NCBI RefSeq assembly: GCF_900108315.1
Contig: NZ_FNVB01000005.1
Location: forward strand, 496,001-560,000
Direction: 5' to 3'
Source: Saccharopolyspora kobensis
GTDB lineage: Bacteria > Actinomycetota > Actinomycetes > Mycobacteriales > Pseudonocardiaceae
Length of the DNA: 64,000 nt
The notes beneath the pieces are model-generated. The model worked only from the letters and a program-made list of their open reading frames with translations. It did not search any database and was not told where the DNA came from. The position numbers and the translations under genes were made by a program. This document shows positions 56,551 to 64,000 of the stretch, in pieces. Position 1 is the first letter of the stretch. Every line of letters starts with the position of its first letter.

Positions 56551-56675
56551 TTCTAGGTGGTTTTCAACGAGCCTTCACCCTGACCGGTAACCGCAGCCGC
56601 GACGCGCGACCGGTCGCCAGCTCGGGTGCCGCATGCGCGGCGGGCGCAGAACGCACCCGCACCGCCACGCAAGGA
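56551..56675. repeat. Family B element, degenerate copy
   Basis: Contains GGTGGTTTTCAACGAGCC, AACCGCAG and CACCCGCACCGCCACGCAA, the last shared exactly with the 37.4 kb copy. Arms are shortened. It lies between prs and the nitroreductase. Confidence is limited because only short blocks match. Confidence 0.4.
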
Positions 56676-56691
56676 CCCAAAAGCGTGGTCG

Positions 56692-57303
56692 TCAGACGGT
56701 GGTGACGACCTCGGAGTAGTCGAGGCGCGGGAGGCGGTCGAACCAGGCTCCCTCGGCGGCCGGCTTGCCGATGTTGACCGCCACCAGGACCTGCTGCTTG
56801 CCGCCCGGGAAGAACTCCGCGTTGATGCCCGCCGCGTCGAAGCCGGTCATCGGGCCCGCCGCCAGGCCCGCGGCGCGGACGCCGAGGATGAAGTAGGCGA
56901 TCTGCAGCGACGCGTTGAGCTTCGCGTTCTTCTCGCGGAAGTCGTCGTCGGCGAAGATGTCCTTCGCGTTCGGGTTCGGCGGGAAGACCCGCGGCAGGTT
57001 CTCGTGGAAGTCGGTGTCGGCGGCCAGCAGCGCCACCAGCGGGGCCTTCTCGGACTTGCCCCGGTTGCCCTCCATCAGGTGCGGCAGCAGGCGCCGCTTG
57101 CCCTCGTCGGAGCGCACCAGCACGATCCGCAGCGGCTGCTGGTTCATCGACGTCGGAGCCCACTTGACCAGGTCGTAGATGGCCTGGACCTGCTCGTCGG
57201 ACACCGGCTCGTCGGTGAACGCGTTCGCGGTGCGGGCCTCGCGGAACAGCAGGTCCTGCGCCTCGGCGCCGAGCACGAGCTGCGCCTGGTCGGTTGCGGT
57301 CAT
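56692..57303 (-). CDS. Malonic semialdehyde reductase / nitroreductase-like protein (RutE type)
   Basis: 203 residues. FMN-binding fold with FREARTANAFTDEPVSDEQV at the N-terminus, WAPTSMNQQPLRIVLV as the phosphate-binding block and LRAAGLAAGPMTGFDAAGIN (VRAAGL form) in the C-terminal half. These enzymes reduce nitro or aldehyde groups with NAD(P)H. No rut gene is nearby, so a pyrimidine-catabolism role is not supported. ATG at 57303 with a GGAGAAG site. Confidence 0.85.
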   Translation of the reverse strand: MTATDQAQLVLGAEAQDLLFREARTANAFTDEPVSDEQVQAIYDLVKWAPTSMNQQPLRIVLVRSDEGKRRLLPHLMEGNRGKSEKAPLVALLAADTDFHENLPRVFPPNPNAKDIFADDDFREKNAKLNASLQIAYFILGVRAAGLAAGPMTGFDAAGINAEFFPGGKQQVLVAVNIGKPAAEGAWFDRLPRLDYSEVVTTV

Positions 57304-57331
57304 GGTGCTTCTCCATACGGGTTGGTTCGCG

Positions 57332-57358
57332 GTGGGCCCGCCTGCGGGCGGACCCACC
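57332..57358 (-). terminator. Terminator of the Nramp-like gene
   Basis: GGTGGGCCCGCC-TGC-GGGCGGACCCACC, 12-13 bp with one mismatch. On the minus strand it follows the Nramp-like stop and precedes the nitroreductase. Confidence 0.55.
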
Positions 57359-57372
57359 CCACGACAACCATG

Positions 57373-57382
57373 TGAAGCTTCA
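57373..57382. promoter_or_regulatory. Small palindrome upstream of the nitroreductase
   Basis: TGAAGCTTCA, within ATTTGAAGCTTCACATG, about 70 bp before the start at 57303. Could be a redox-regulator (HxlR or MarR) site; weak evidence. Confidence 0.3.
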
Positions 57383-57432
57383 AATATTCCCGCCGAGCCG
57401 CTCCCCGGAGAGTGGTCAGCGCGACAGCCGGC

Positions 57433-58731
57433 TCACTCGGTGAAGATGCCGACCAGTTCGTTGAAGGCCACGCCGACGAACAGGGCCAGGCACAGCACCA
57501 GCATCGTGTTCGACAGCCACCGCGACCGGTGCTCGGCGGGCATCATCGTCTTCGAGTTCAGCAGCACCAGCAGGGTTCCCGCCAGGAACGGCATGAACAG
57601 CGCGCCCAGCACGCCGTAGACCACGGTCAGCTGGAACGGCTTGCCCAGGAACAGCAGCAGCATCGGCGGGAAGGTCAGCCACAGCAGGTAGACCCGGTAC
57701 GCCGTGCTGTTCATCCCGGCCTTGTGGTCGTAGTCGGCCGCGGTCTCCGGCGGCGCCTCCTTGGGCAGCCGCCAGGTGCGCCACCAGTCCGCGAACAGCA
57801 GGCTGACGCCGTTCCACACGCCGATGACCGAGCTGAACGCGACGGCGAAGAAGCCCACCAGGAACGGGATCCGCGCCCACTGCCCGTAGTCGGCGGCCAG
57901 CGTGTCGCTCAGCTGCAGCAGGCCCTTGTCGCCGCTGGTCAGATCGTGCCCGAGCAGGATCTCCGCGCCGACCACCAGCATCGCGACCACGAAGATGCCG
58001 GTGGTGATGTAGCCGACCGCGTTGTCCGCGCGCATGAACGGCATCCAGCTCGGGGCCCGCCAGCCCTTGGCGAAGGTCCAGTAGCCGTAGGCGGCCATGG
58101 TGATCGTGCCGCCGACGCCGCCCATCAGCCCGAGGACGTAGGCCACCGAGCCGTCCGGCAGCGTCGGCACCAGGCCCGCGCCCAGCTCCAGCAGGTTCGG
58201 GCCGACCATGATCGCGGTGCCCACCACGGTCACGAACATGACGCCGACCAGCACCGTCATGATCTTCTCCAGCAGCGCGTAGCGGCCGAACCAGACCAGC
58301 GCCAGTCCGAGCAGGCCGCAGATGATGCCCCACGCGCTGACCGGCAGCACCGGGAACATCGCGTTCAGCGGCAGCGCCGAGGCCGACATCGCGGTGGCGC
58401 CGTAGACGAAGCCCCAGACCACGGTGTAGATGCCGAAGTAGCCGACCGCCCAGCGGCCCATGGTCCGCCAGCCGGCCAGCATGGTGCGCCCGGAGGCCAG
58501 GTGCCAGCGCCCCACGGCCTCGCCGAGCGCCAGCTTGAATAGCGTGCCCAGCACCACCGCCCAGAACAGGGCGTACCCGAAGCGGGAACCCGCGACGAGG
58601 GTGGCGACCAGGTCTCCGGCCCCGACACCGGTGGCCGCGGCCATGATGCCGGGACCGACCTGCTTGAACCTGGCCTTCCAGGTCGGTTCGGGCGCGGTGG
58701 CGCCCGAGGAGTTCACGTCAGCAGCAGACAT
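57433..58731 (-). CDS. Nramp-related membrane transporter lacking the DPGN motif
   Basis: 432 residues with about eleven membrane helices. The fold signature is Nramp-like: VGPGIMAAATGVGAGDLVAT, LVAGSRFGYALFWAVVLG, and MGGVGGTITMAAYGYWTFAK. But the first-helix metal motif DPGN of true manganese/iron transporters is replaced by GVGAGD, and the MPH motif of helix 6 is not seen. Metal transport is therefore doubtful; the substrate is unknown. Start ATG at 58731 is supported by TAACTT 7 nt upstream (58739-58744). Confidence 0.8.
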   Translation of the reverse strand: MSAADVNSSGATAPEPTWKARFKQVGPGIMAAATGVGAGDLVATLVAGSRFGYALFWAVVLGTLFKLALGEAVGRWHLASGRTMLAGWRTMGRWAVGYFGIYTVVWGFVYGATAMSASALPLNAMFPVLPVSAWGIICGLLGLALVWFGRYALLEKIMTVLVGVMFVTVVGTAIMVGPNLLELGAGLVPTLPDGSVAYVLGLMGGVGGTITMAAYGYWTFAKGWRAPSWMPFMRADNAVGYITTGIFVVAMLVVGAEILLGHDLTSGDKGLLQLSDTLAADYGQWARIPFLVGFFAVAFSSVIGVWNGVSLLFADWWRTWRLPKEAPPETAADYDHKAGMNSTAYRVYLLWLTFPPMLLLFLGKPFQLTVVYGVLGALFMPFLAGTLLVLLNSKTMMPAEHRSRWLSNTMLVLCLALFVGVAFNELVGIFTE

Positions 58732-58823
58732 GCCGGGGAAGTTAACCCGGAAATCCGGCAATTACCGATCCAGGCGACCGAACCGTGACGTCACCGCGCA
58801 CCGCCGATACCGCGCGCGGCCGG

Positions 58824-59459
58824 TCAGTAGCCGACGGTGAAGCGCTGCCGCTGGTGGGCGGGCTTTTCGAGCTCGTCGACGAACGCGATCGCGTAGTCGT
58901 CACCGCCGATCGCGGAGTTCCCGTCGGCGTCGGTCACCAGCACCTCCCCGCCGAGCCGGTAGGAACCGGTGCGCTCACCGGGGGCGTAGGCACCGAAGGT
59001 CCCCGCGGGGCTGAGGTAGAACCAGTCCACGCCGTCCGGGGCCTCGCGCAGCGCGGCCAGGACTTCGGCGTGCGCCCCGGCCTCCGGCTTGAACTCCGCC
59101 GGGAACTCCGGCGTGTCGATCACCCGCGGCCCGCCCTCGGACACCCGCAGGCTGCCCGCACCGCCGACCACACCGATCCGGGCGCCGTGCCGCTCCGCCG
59201 CGGCGAACAGGGTGGGCAGCGCGTCGAGCAGCTTCGTGCCGTCGGGCATCGGGCGGCCGGGGATCGCCACGATCACCGCGTCCGCACCCGCCGTCACGTC
59301 GAGCACGAACTCCGCGTCGTGCAGCGATCCCGCCGCCTTCGGCCCCGGCAGCGATTCGGCGTTGCGCGCGATGCCGAGCACCTCGTGCCCGCGCCGCCTC
59401 GCTTCCGCACCGATCCGACCGCCCGCGTAACCGGTGGCGCCGAACAGAACCAGTCGCAT
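58824..59459 (-). CDS. NAD(P)H-binding protein (SDR/NmrA type)
   Basis: 211 residues. Dinucleotide loop FGATGYAGGRIGAEA (6-20), VVGGAGSLRV and WFYLSPAGTFGAYAPGERTG, the pattern of the BVR-B-like NAD(P)H-binding group that includes YwnB and relatives. Function is probably oxidoreductive. ATG at 59459 has an AGGAGG site. A palindrome lies 35-50 bp upstream. Confidence 0.85.
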   Translation of the reverse strand: MRLVLFGATGYAGGRIGAEARRRGHEVLGIARNAESLPGPKAAGSLHDAEFVLDVTAGADAVIVAIPGRPMPDGTKLLDALPTLFAAAERHGARIGVVGGAGSLRVSEGGPRVIDTPEFPAEFKPEAGAHAEVLAALREAPDGVDWFYLSPAGTFGAYAPGERTGSYRLGGEVLVTDADGNSAIGGDDYAIAFVDELEKPAHQRQRFTVGY

Positions 59460-59490
59460 GAAATCCTCCTAAAGTCCTGGTCAGCGACGA

Positions 59491-59508
59491 TAACCAGTGG
59501 TTACTGGT
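59491..59508. promoter_or_regulatory. Overlapping palindromes upstream of the SDR gene
   Basis: TAACCAGTGGTTA (59491-59503) and ACCAGT-GGTT-ACTGGT (59493-59508), about 35 bp before the start. HxlR or MarR regulators bind such sites in similar SDR genes; no regulator gene is adjacent. From here to 59838 I see no gene, only the rplY leader. Confidence 0.5.
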
Positions 59509-59838
59509 GACTTCAAAGTGCACCGCGCACCTGGCGGTAACCATCGAGCTCAGCGAGCCGCCCGCAGCCGGCGGTCGCCGCCGGGTCACCCGTGCGAAAA
59601 CGACTATGCGAGCACCGTTTAGACTGTTCGGGTTGCCTCGGCGAGGTCGGGACGTTCGCCCGGCGTGATCGGCGCGGTGGCACGGTGGCCGCCGACCAAT
59701 TCGGTTGGCGCACTGATGTCGCTCATACCCCGGGGTGCCGTGTTTCGGCACCGCGTCGATTCGCTCCAGTAGCGCGCCCCACCGCCGCAGGCCAGCGACC
59801 AATTCACGTTCGCCCGACGTCATGAGGAGTGCACCACC

Positions 59839-60441
59839 GTGTCCGAGGTACGTATCGCCGTCGAACAGCGCACCGAGTTCGGCAAGGGTGCGGCCCGCCG
59901 CACCCGTCGCGCCGGCAAGATCCCCGCGGTCCTCTACGGCCACGGCTCCGACCCGAAGCACCTGTCCCTGCCGTCCGTGGAGTTCGCCCGCGCCATCCGC
60001 GAGAACGGGCACAACGCGGTCCTCACGCTCGACGTGACCGGCGGTGACAGCGAGCTCGCGCTGACCAAGACCATCACCACCCACCCGATCAAGAACTACA
60101 TCGAGCACGTCGACCTGCTGCTGGTCAAGCGCGGCGAGAAGGTCACCGTCTCGGTGCCGGTCGTGCTCACCGGCGACGCCGGCCCCGGCAGCCTGGTCAG
60201 CCAGGAGACCACCGAGGTCGAGATCGAGGCCGAGGCCCTGAACATCCCGGAGCAGCTGGAGCTGTCCATCGCGGGCGCCGAGGTCGGCACCCAGCTGCAC
60301 GCCTCCGACATCCAGCTGCCGTCCGGTTCGACCCTGCAGTCGGACCCGGAAACCCTGATCGTCAACGTCACCGAGGCCGCTGCCGCGATGGCCGAGGAGC
60401 CCGCCGCGGGCGAGGCCGAGGGCGAGACCGCCGAGGCCTGA
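59839..60441 (+). CDS. rplY: 50S ribosomal protein bL25 (general stress protein Ctc type)
   Basis: 200 residues. The N-terminal 5S-rRNA binding domain (about 1-95; [20 protein letters not shown]) and the C-terminal TL5/CTC domain ([19 protein letters not shown] onward) are complete, followed by an acidic Ala/Glu tail. GTG start with a GAGGAG site. Same order as Rv1015c (rplY) and Rv1014c (pth). Confidence 0.96.
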   Translation: MSEVRIAVEQRTEFGKGAARRTRRAGKIPAVLYGHGSDPKHLSLPSVEFARAIRENGHNAVLTLDVTGGDSELALTKTITTHPIKNYIEHVDLLLVKRGEKVTVSVPVVLTGDAGPGSLVSQETTEVEIEAEALNIPEQLELSIAGAEVGTQLHASDIQLPSGSTLQSDPETLIVNVTEAAAAMAEEPAAGEAEGETAEA

Positions 60442-60504
60442 TAAGCCTTTCGGCGAAACCGTCCGCGCTTGCGGCAGTCGCTTCGAGTGGCGCACGCAGG
60501 ACGA

Positions 60505-60625
60505 CCGCCCGCGGTTCTGAGTGGTTTTCGGCGAGGACTGCCCCTCCGCCGTGCATTGGTCGTACACCAGGAGGGGCACCCGCAGTCCGGGGAAGCACTC
60601 GGATTCCGCCGAGCGACCGCCCGAG
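60505..60625. repeat. Family B hairpin element, divergent copy with covarying arms
   Basis: GCGGTTCTGAGTGG, GGCGAGGACTGCCCCTCC and GCCGTGCATTGG on the left; AGGAGGGGCACCCGCAGTCC and GGAAGCACTCGGATTCCGCC on the right. GACTGC and CCCTCC pair with GCAGTC and GGAGGG. Against the 37.4 kb copy (CAGCCCGTTC / GAACGGGATC) both arms have changed together. It lies between rplY and pth; no gene occupies 60442-60763. Confidence 0.65.
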
Positions 60626-60763
60626 CAACGCAACGCTCAGCCCCAGACGTCGGGCGCACTGCGCGCTGTCCCACTTCGTGGGGCAGCGCGCTGCGCGTTC
60701 GCCGAGCTCGCCGATCGGTGGGCGACAATGGTCTGCGCACCCAGGTAGAGCAGGAGACTCACG

Positions 60764-61339
60764 GTGACTTCTCCGGACGCGGTTTCGCTGATCGTCGGGC
60801 TCGGCAACCCGGGCCCGCGCTACGCCGGCAACCGGCACAACATCGGCTTCCTGGTCGCCGACGAGCTCGCCGACCGGGTCGGCGGGAGGTTCAAGGCGCA
60901 CAAGTCCGGCGCCGAGGTCGTCGAGGGGCGGCTCGGCGGGGCGCGCGCCGTGCTGGCGAAGCCGCGTTCGTTCATGAACCTCTCCGGCGGCCCGGTGGCG
61001 GGCGCGGTGAAGTTCTACAAGGTGCCGCCGGAATCGCTGATCGTGATCCACGACGAGCTGGACCTGCCGTTCGGCACGATCCGGCTCAAGCGCGGCGGCG
61101 GCGAGAACGGCCACAACGGCCTGCGCTCGATCAGCAAATCCCTCGGCACCCGCGACTACGTGCGGGTGCGCTTCGGCATCGACCGCCCGCCAGGCCGGAT
61201 GGACCCGGCCGACTACGTCCTCAAGGACTTCGGAACCGTCGAGCGCAAGGAACTGGCGTACTTCATCGACGTCTGCGCGGACGCGGTGGAAGCGGTGGCC
61301 ACCAAAGGCCTCGAAGCAGCCCAGAACCAGTACCACTAA
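60764..61339 (+). CDS. pth: Peptidyl-tRNA hydrolase
   Basis: 191 residues. It releases peptides from peptidyl-t[22 protein letters not shown] (11-29) holds the active-site Asn and His25; [20 protein letters not shown] with GHNGLRSI is the second conserved block. GTG at 60764 with an AGGAG site 7 nt upstream. Confidence 0.97.
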   Translation: MTSPDAVSLIVGLGNPGPRYAGNRHNIGFLVADELADRVGGRFKAHKSGAEVVEGRLGGARAVLAKPRSFMNLSGGPVAGAVKFYKVPPESLIVIHDELDLPFGTIRLKRGGGENGHNGLRSISKSLGTRDYVRVRFGIDRPPGRMDPADYVLKDFGTVERKELAYFIDVCADAVEAVATKGLEAAQNQYH

Positions 61340-61344
61340 CCACC

Positions 61345-61494
61345 CAGCCACCCAGCCACAAGCCGCCCAACCTCACCCGGCTGCGACCTCACCCAGCCAC
61401 AAGCCACACCCGGCTGCGCCCCTCACCCAGCCGCAAGCCTCGCCCGAGTGCGACCTCACCCGGCTGCAAGCCTCACCCGGCTGCACGATCCCGT
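61345..61494. repeat. Degenerate tandem repeat of about 16 bp
   Basis: Repeats of the type CCTCACCCGGCTGCAAG and CCTCACCCAGCCACAAG fill the space between pth and family A copy 3. Units vary in length and sequence, and there is no coding potential. Confidence 0.65.
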
Positions 61495-61624
61495 GCAATT
61501 TCAATGGAAATCAGAGGTCCAATTTCCATTGAAATCGCACGCAGTGTCGGCGTGTCGGGAGGCGACACGCCGAAGATCCGCAATTTCAATTGAAATCGAC
61601 TCGTCGATTTCAATTGAAATTGCC
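61495..61624. repeat. Family A composite palindromic element, copy 3 (about 130 bp)
   Basis: Begins GCAATTTCAATGGAAAT and has ATTTCCATTGAAAT 10 bp later. The central hairpin is degraded (GTCGGCGTGTCG / CGACACGCC), and the right half shows AATTTCAATTGAAAT variants, which are true palindromes. It lies between the converging pth and fatty-acyl-AMP ligase genes. Confidence 0.82.
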
Positions 61625-61648
61625 GTTGGAACCTGGGGGAAGCGGGGG

Positions 61649-63304
61649 TCAGTCGGTGGGGATGAGGGTTGCGGTGGCGGCTCGGCGGAGCTTGCCGGAC
61701 GGGGTCTTCGGCAGCGCGCCGGGCGCGAGCACCACGACCGCCGACGGCCGGACGCCGACCGCGTCGACCACGCGGGCCGCGACCTCCTTGCGCAGCGCCT
61801 TCTCCGCCGCTTCGTCGCCCGCCAGGCGGGACTCCAGCACCACCGCGAACCGCTCGCGACGGCTCCCGGCCTCCTGCCGGACGGCGGCCGCGTTGCCCGC
61901 GCGCACTCCTTCGACCTCGCAGGCGGCCCGCTCGATGTCGATCGGGTAGATGTTGCGCCCGCCCATGATGATCACGTCCTTGCGCCGACCGCAGATCACC
62001 ACCTGCCCGTCGACCAGGTAGCCGTCGTCGCCGGTGTCCAGCCAACCAGCGCTGTCCTGAGTGGACAGCGGCCCGCCGACGGTCAGGTACCCCGGCGTCA
62101 CGGCCGCACCGCGGATGCGCAACCGCCCGACCTGCCGGTCCCCCAGCCGCCGCCCGTCGTCGTCCACCACGTCGACCTCGAGCCCCGGCAACGGCCCGCC
62201 GAGCAGCGCGAACTGCCGCGCCCGCGGGGTGTCCGGCGACACCGGCTCCGCCCGCCGGTGCTCCAGCGCATCGCCGTCGACGACGTCGACCTCCAGCCCG
62301 CGCCCGAGCGGCGCGAAGGAGACGGCGAGCGTCGCCTCGGCCATCCCGAAGGCGCACACCATGCTGGTCGGGCTCAGCCCGAAGCGGGCGCCCGCCTCGG
62401 TGAAGGTCCGCACCGCGGCGGGATCGATCGGCTCCGCGCCGTTGAGCGTGAAGCGCACGCTGGAGAGGTCGAAGTCGCCGTCGTCGGCGCGGGCCATCCG
62501 GCGGCCGACGATCGCGTAGGCGAAGTTCGGCGCCGCCGTCACGGTGCCGCGGTACTTGGTGATCAGCTCGGGCCACAGCAGCGGCCGGGCCAGGAAGTCC
62601 GCCGGGGTGACCTTGACCGCCGACATGCCGATGGCCATCGGCACCGTCAGGCACCCGACCATGCCCATGTCGTGGAACAGCGGCAGCCAGGACACCGCCA
62701 CATCGCGCTCGGCGTCCAGCTCGGCGGCCTCGACCATCGCCAGCAGGTTCGCGTGCAGGTTGCCGTGGGTGATCCGCACGGCCTTGGGGTCGGCGGTGGA
62801 GCCGCTGGTCAGCTGCAGCAGCGCGGTGGCGTCCTCGCCCACCTCGACGGGCCCGGCCAGCGGAGCGGCGTCGGACTCGGCGAGCGCGGCCAGGTCCCGG
62901 TGCGCGATCGAGTTCTCGTCCAGCAGCCCGGAGAGCTGCTCGAACGGCGGCCCCAGCAGCACCAGCCGGGCGCCGATCATCTTCAGCACCCGCAAGGTGT
63001 CCTCGGCCCAGTGCGCGAGATCCGTCCGCGGCGTCGGCTGGTGCAGCATCGTCACGCTGCCACCGCCGAGCCACACGGCCTGCACGGCGGGTGCGATCAG
63101 CGCCGGATCAGCGGCCAGGACCGCGACGGCGGCACCGGGCTCAAGTTCCGCGCCGAGCGCCCCGGCGATCCGAAGCGCATCGGCGTGCACCCGGCCCCAC
63201 GTGCGGAACCGCGGCTGCTCGGGCTCCCCCGTGGTGAGCCCTCGCCCGTTCTCACCGGAGTTGCGCTGCGCCGACGCCACGAGCGTCTCCACGAACCGAC
63301 TCAT
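61649..63304 (-). CDS. Fatty-acyl-AMP ligase (FAAL-like)
   Basis: 551 residues. The adenylation core motifs are LQLTSGSTADPKAVRITHGN, LNGAEPI, FGMAEATLAVSF and DGYLVDGQVVICGRRKDVII with the PSGKLRR catalytic Lys near the end. The FxMAEATL form and overall pattern fit FAAL rather than CoA ligases. It activates a fatty acid as acyl-AMP, probably for lipid or polyketide loading. Position matches Rv1013 (pks16) beside pth. TAAGCT lies 7 nt before the ATG. Confidence 0.88.
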   Translation of the reverse strand: MSRFVETLVASAQRNSGENGRGLTTGEPEQPRFRTWGRVHADALRIAGALGAELEPGAAVAVLAADPALIAPAVQAVWLGGGSVTMLHQPTPRTDLAHWAEDTLRVLKMIGARLVLLGPPFEQLSGLLDENSIAHRDLAALAESDAAPLAGPVEVGEDATALLQLTSGSTADPKAVRITHGNLHANLLAMVEAAELDAERDVAVSWLPLFHDMGMVGCLTVPMAIGMSAVKVTPADFLARPLLWPELITKYRGTVTAAPNFAYAIVGRRMARADDGDFDLSSVRFTLNGAEPIDPAAVRTFTEAGARFGLSPTSMVCAFGMAEATLAVSFAPLGRGLEVDVVDGDALEHRRAEPVSPDTPRARQFALLGGPLPGLEVDVVDDDGRRLGDRQVGRLRIRGAAVTPGYLTVGGPLSTQDSAGWLDTGDDGYLVDGQVVICGRRKDVIIMGGRNIYPIDIERAACEVEGVRAGNAAAVRQEAGSRRERFAVVLESRLAGDEAAEKALRKEVAARVVDAVGVRPSAVVVLAPGALPKTPSGKLRRAATATLIPTD

Positions 63305-63427
63305 GTGACGCAGCTTACGATCTGCGCGATCACCTGCAAAAGCGTGCGCAAGGCCCAGGACTCCGACGTCGCCGGTGTCGCGCGAAACCGCCACACCCGA
63401 CGGGAGCGTCAGGGCCCGGAGTGCTGC

Positions 63428-64000
63428 TCAGCCCAGCTGGTCGGCGAGTTCCATCCAGCGGGCTTCGACGTCGTCCTTCTCCTGGTGCAGGGCGAGCAGC
63501 TCGGCGTTCAGCTTCGCCAACCGCTCCGGCTCCGTCGCAGCTTCCGCGAGCTTCTCGTGCAGCGCCTGCTCGCGCTGCGCGAGCTTGTCGAGCTGCCGCT
63601 CGCAGCGCGCGAGCTCCTTGCGCGCCGCGTGCTCCTCGGCGCCCGAGAGCCCGCGCGGCTCCGCCGCATCGGTGGCCTGCTTGCCGACGACGCTGTCCTC
63701 CGCCGCCAGCAGCGATTCCCGGCGAGCCAGGTACTCGTCGATGCCGCCCGGCAAGTGCGTCAGGCGGCCGTCGCCGAACAGCGCGTACACGCTGTCGCAC
63801 ACCCGCTCCACCAGGTACCGGTCGTGCGAGACGACCACCAGCGTGCCCGGCCAGCCGTCGAGCAGGTCTTCCAGCTGCTGCAGGGTGTCGATGTCCAGGT
63901 CGTTGGTGGGCTCGTCCAGGACCAGCACGTTCGGCTCGGCCATCAGCAGCCGCGCCAGCTGCAGCCGGCGGCGCTCACCACCGGAGAGGTCCTCGACCGG
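63428..64000 (-). CDS. ABC-F family ATPase, C-terminal part only (runs off the window)
   Basis: 190 residues visible. The frame enters at 64000 with the signature LSGGERRRLQLARLL, continues with Walker B VLVLDEPTNDLD and the SHDRYLVERVCD H-loop, and ends in a C-terminal coiled coil (about 120-185) typical of ABC-F ribosome-acting factors. The N-terminal ATPase and the first half of domain 2 lie beyond position 64000. Confidence 0.9.
   Translation of the reverse strand, partial: PVEDLSGGERRRLQLARLLMAEPNVLVLDEPTNDLDIDTLQQLEDLLDGWPGTLVVVSHDRYLVERVCDSVYALFGDGRLTHLPGGIDEYLARRESLLAAEDSVVGKQATDAAEPRGLSGAEEHAARKELARCERQLDKLAQREQALHEKLAEAATEPERLAKLNAELLALHQEKDDVEARWMELADQLG

Overview
The window is GC-rich actinobacterial chromosome. 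Gene content, wobble-position bias, abundant GTG/TTG starts and gene order point to a Pseudonocardiaceae member, most likely Saccharopolyspora-like; the genus is an inference, since no 16S gene is present. I call about 58 protein genes, one tRNA-Gln, one cobalamin riboswitch, several well-formed operators and terminators, and three families of dispersed intergenic repeats.

Layout. 0-21.9 kb is accessory chromosome made of small regulator-plus-enzyme units: a WYL regulator divergent from a VOC protein, an ArsR-SRPBCC fusion with a double operator inside its promoter, two methyltransferases, a GNAT enzyme, UdgB uracil-DNA glycosylase, a cytosolic-looking S10 carboxypeptidase, TetR units, a minimal SepF, and a short AT-richer island (12.4-13.5 kb) with a possible toxin remnant and an orphan membrane protein. 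metE (15.35-17.66 kb) lies behind a clear B12 riboswitch. An ABC-2 exporter plus XRE regulator cassette follows a perfect 22-bp palindrome. 21.96-27.5 kb is a complete peptide ABC transporter operon (substrate-binding lipoprotein, two permeases, two ATPases).

27.7-63.3 kb follows the order of the Mycobacterium tuberculosis Rv1013-Rv1026 block: ppx, DUF501, ftsB-like, eno, lytic transglycosylase (lpqU-like), mazG, mfd, TetR, glmU, prs, rplY, pth and a fatty-acyl-AMP ligase. Insertions interrupt it: aidB, two more transglycosylases, a TPR gene, a TetR/P450/ferredoxin cassette, a BCCT osmolyte transporter, a desaturase, tRNA-Gln, a GGDEF protein, a nitroreductase and an Nramp-like transporter. 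The window ends inside an ABC-F ATPase.

The least explained material is intergenic. Family A is an approximately 141-bp element, three copies, built from AT-rich near-palindromes flanking a GC-rich hairpin. Family B is a long imperfect hairpin, about five copies, whose two arms change together between copies. Family C is a two-copy perfect palindrome. There are also tandem arrays: ten 14-bp units after aidB and about eight 32-bp units that appear to be copies of the 3' end of the DUF501 gene. Many genes lack a Shine-Dalgarno and instead carry TAnnnT followed 6-8 nt later by the start codon, which suggests widespread leaderless transcription.
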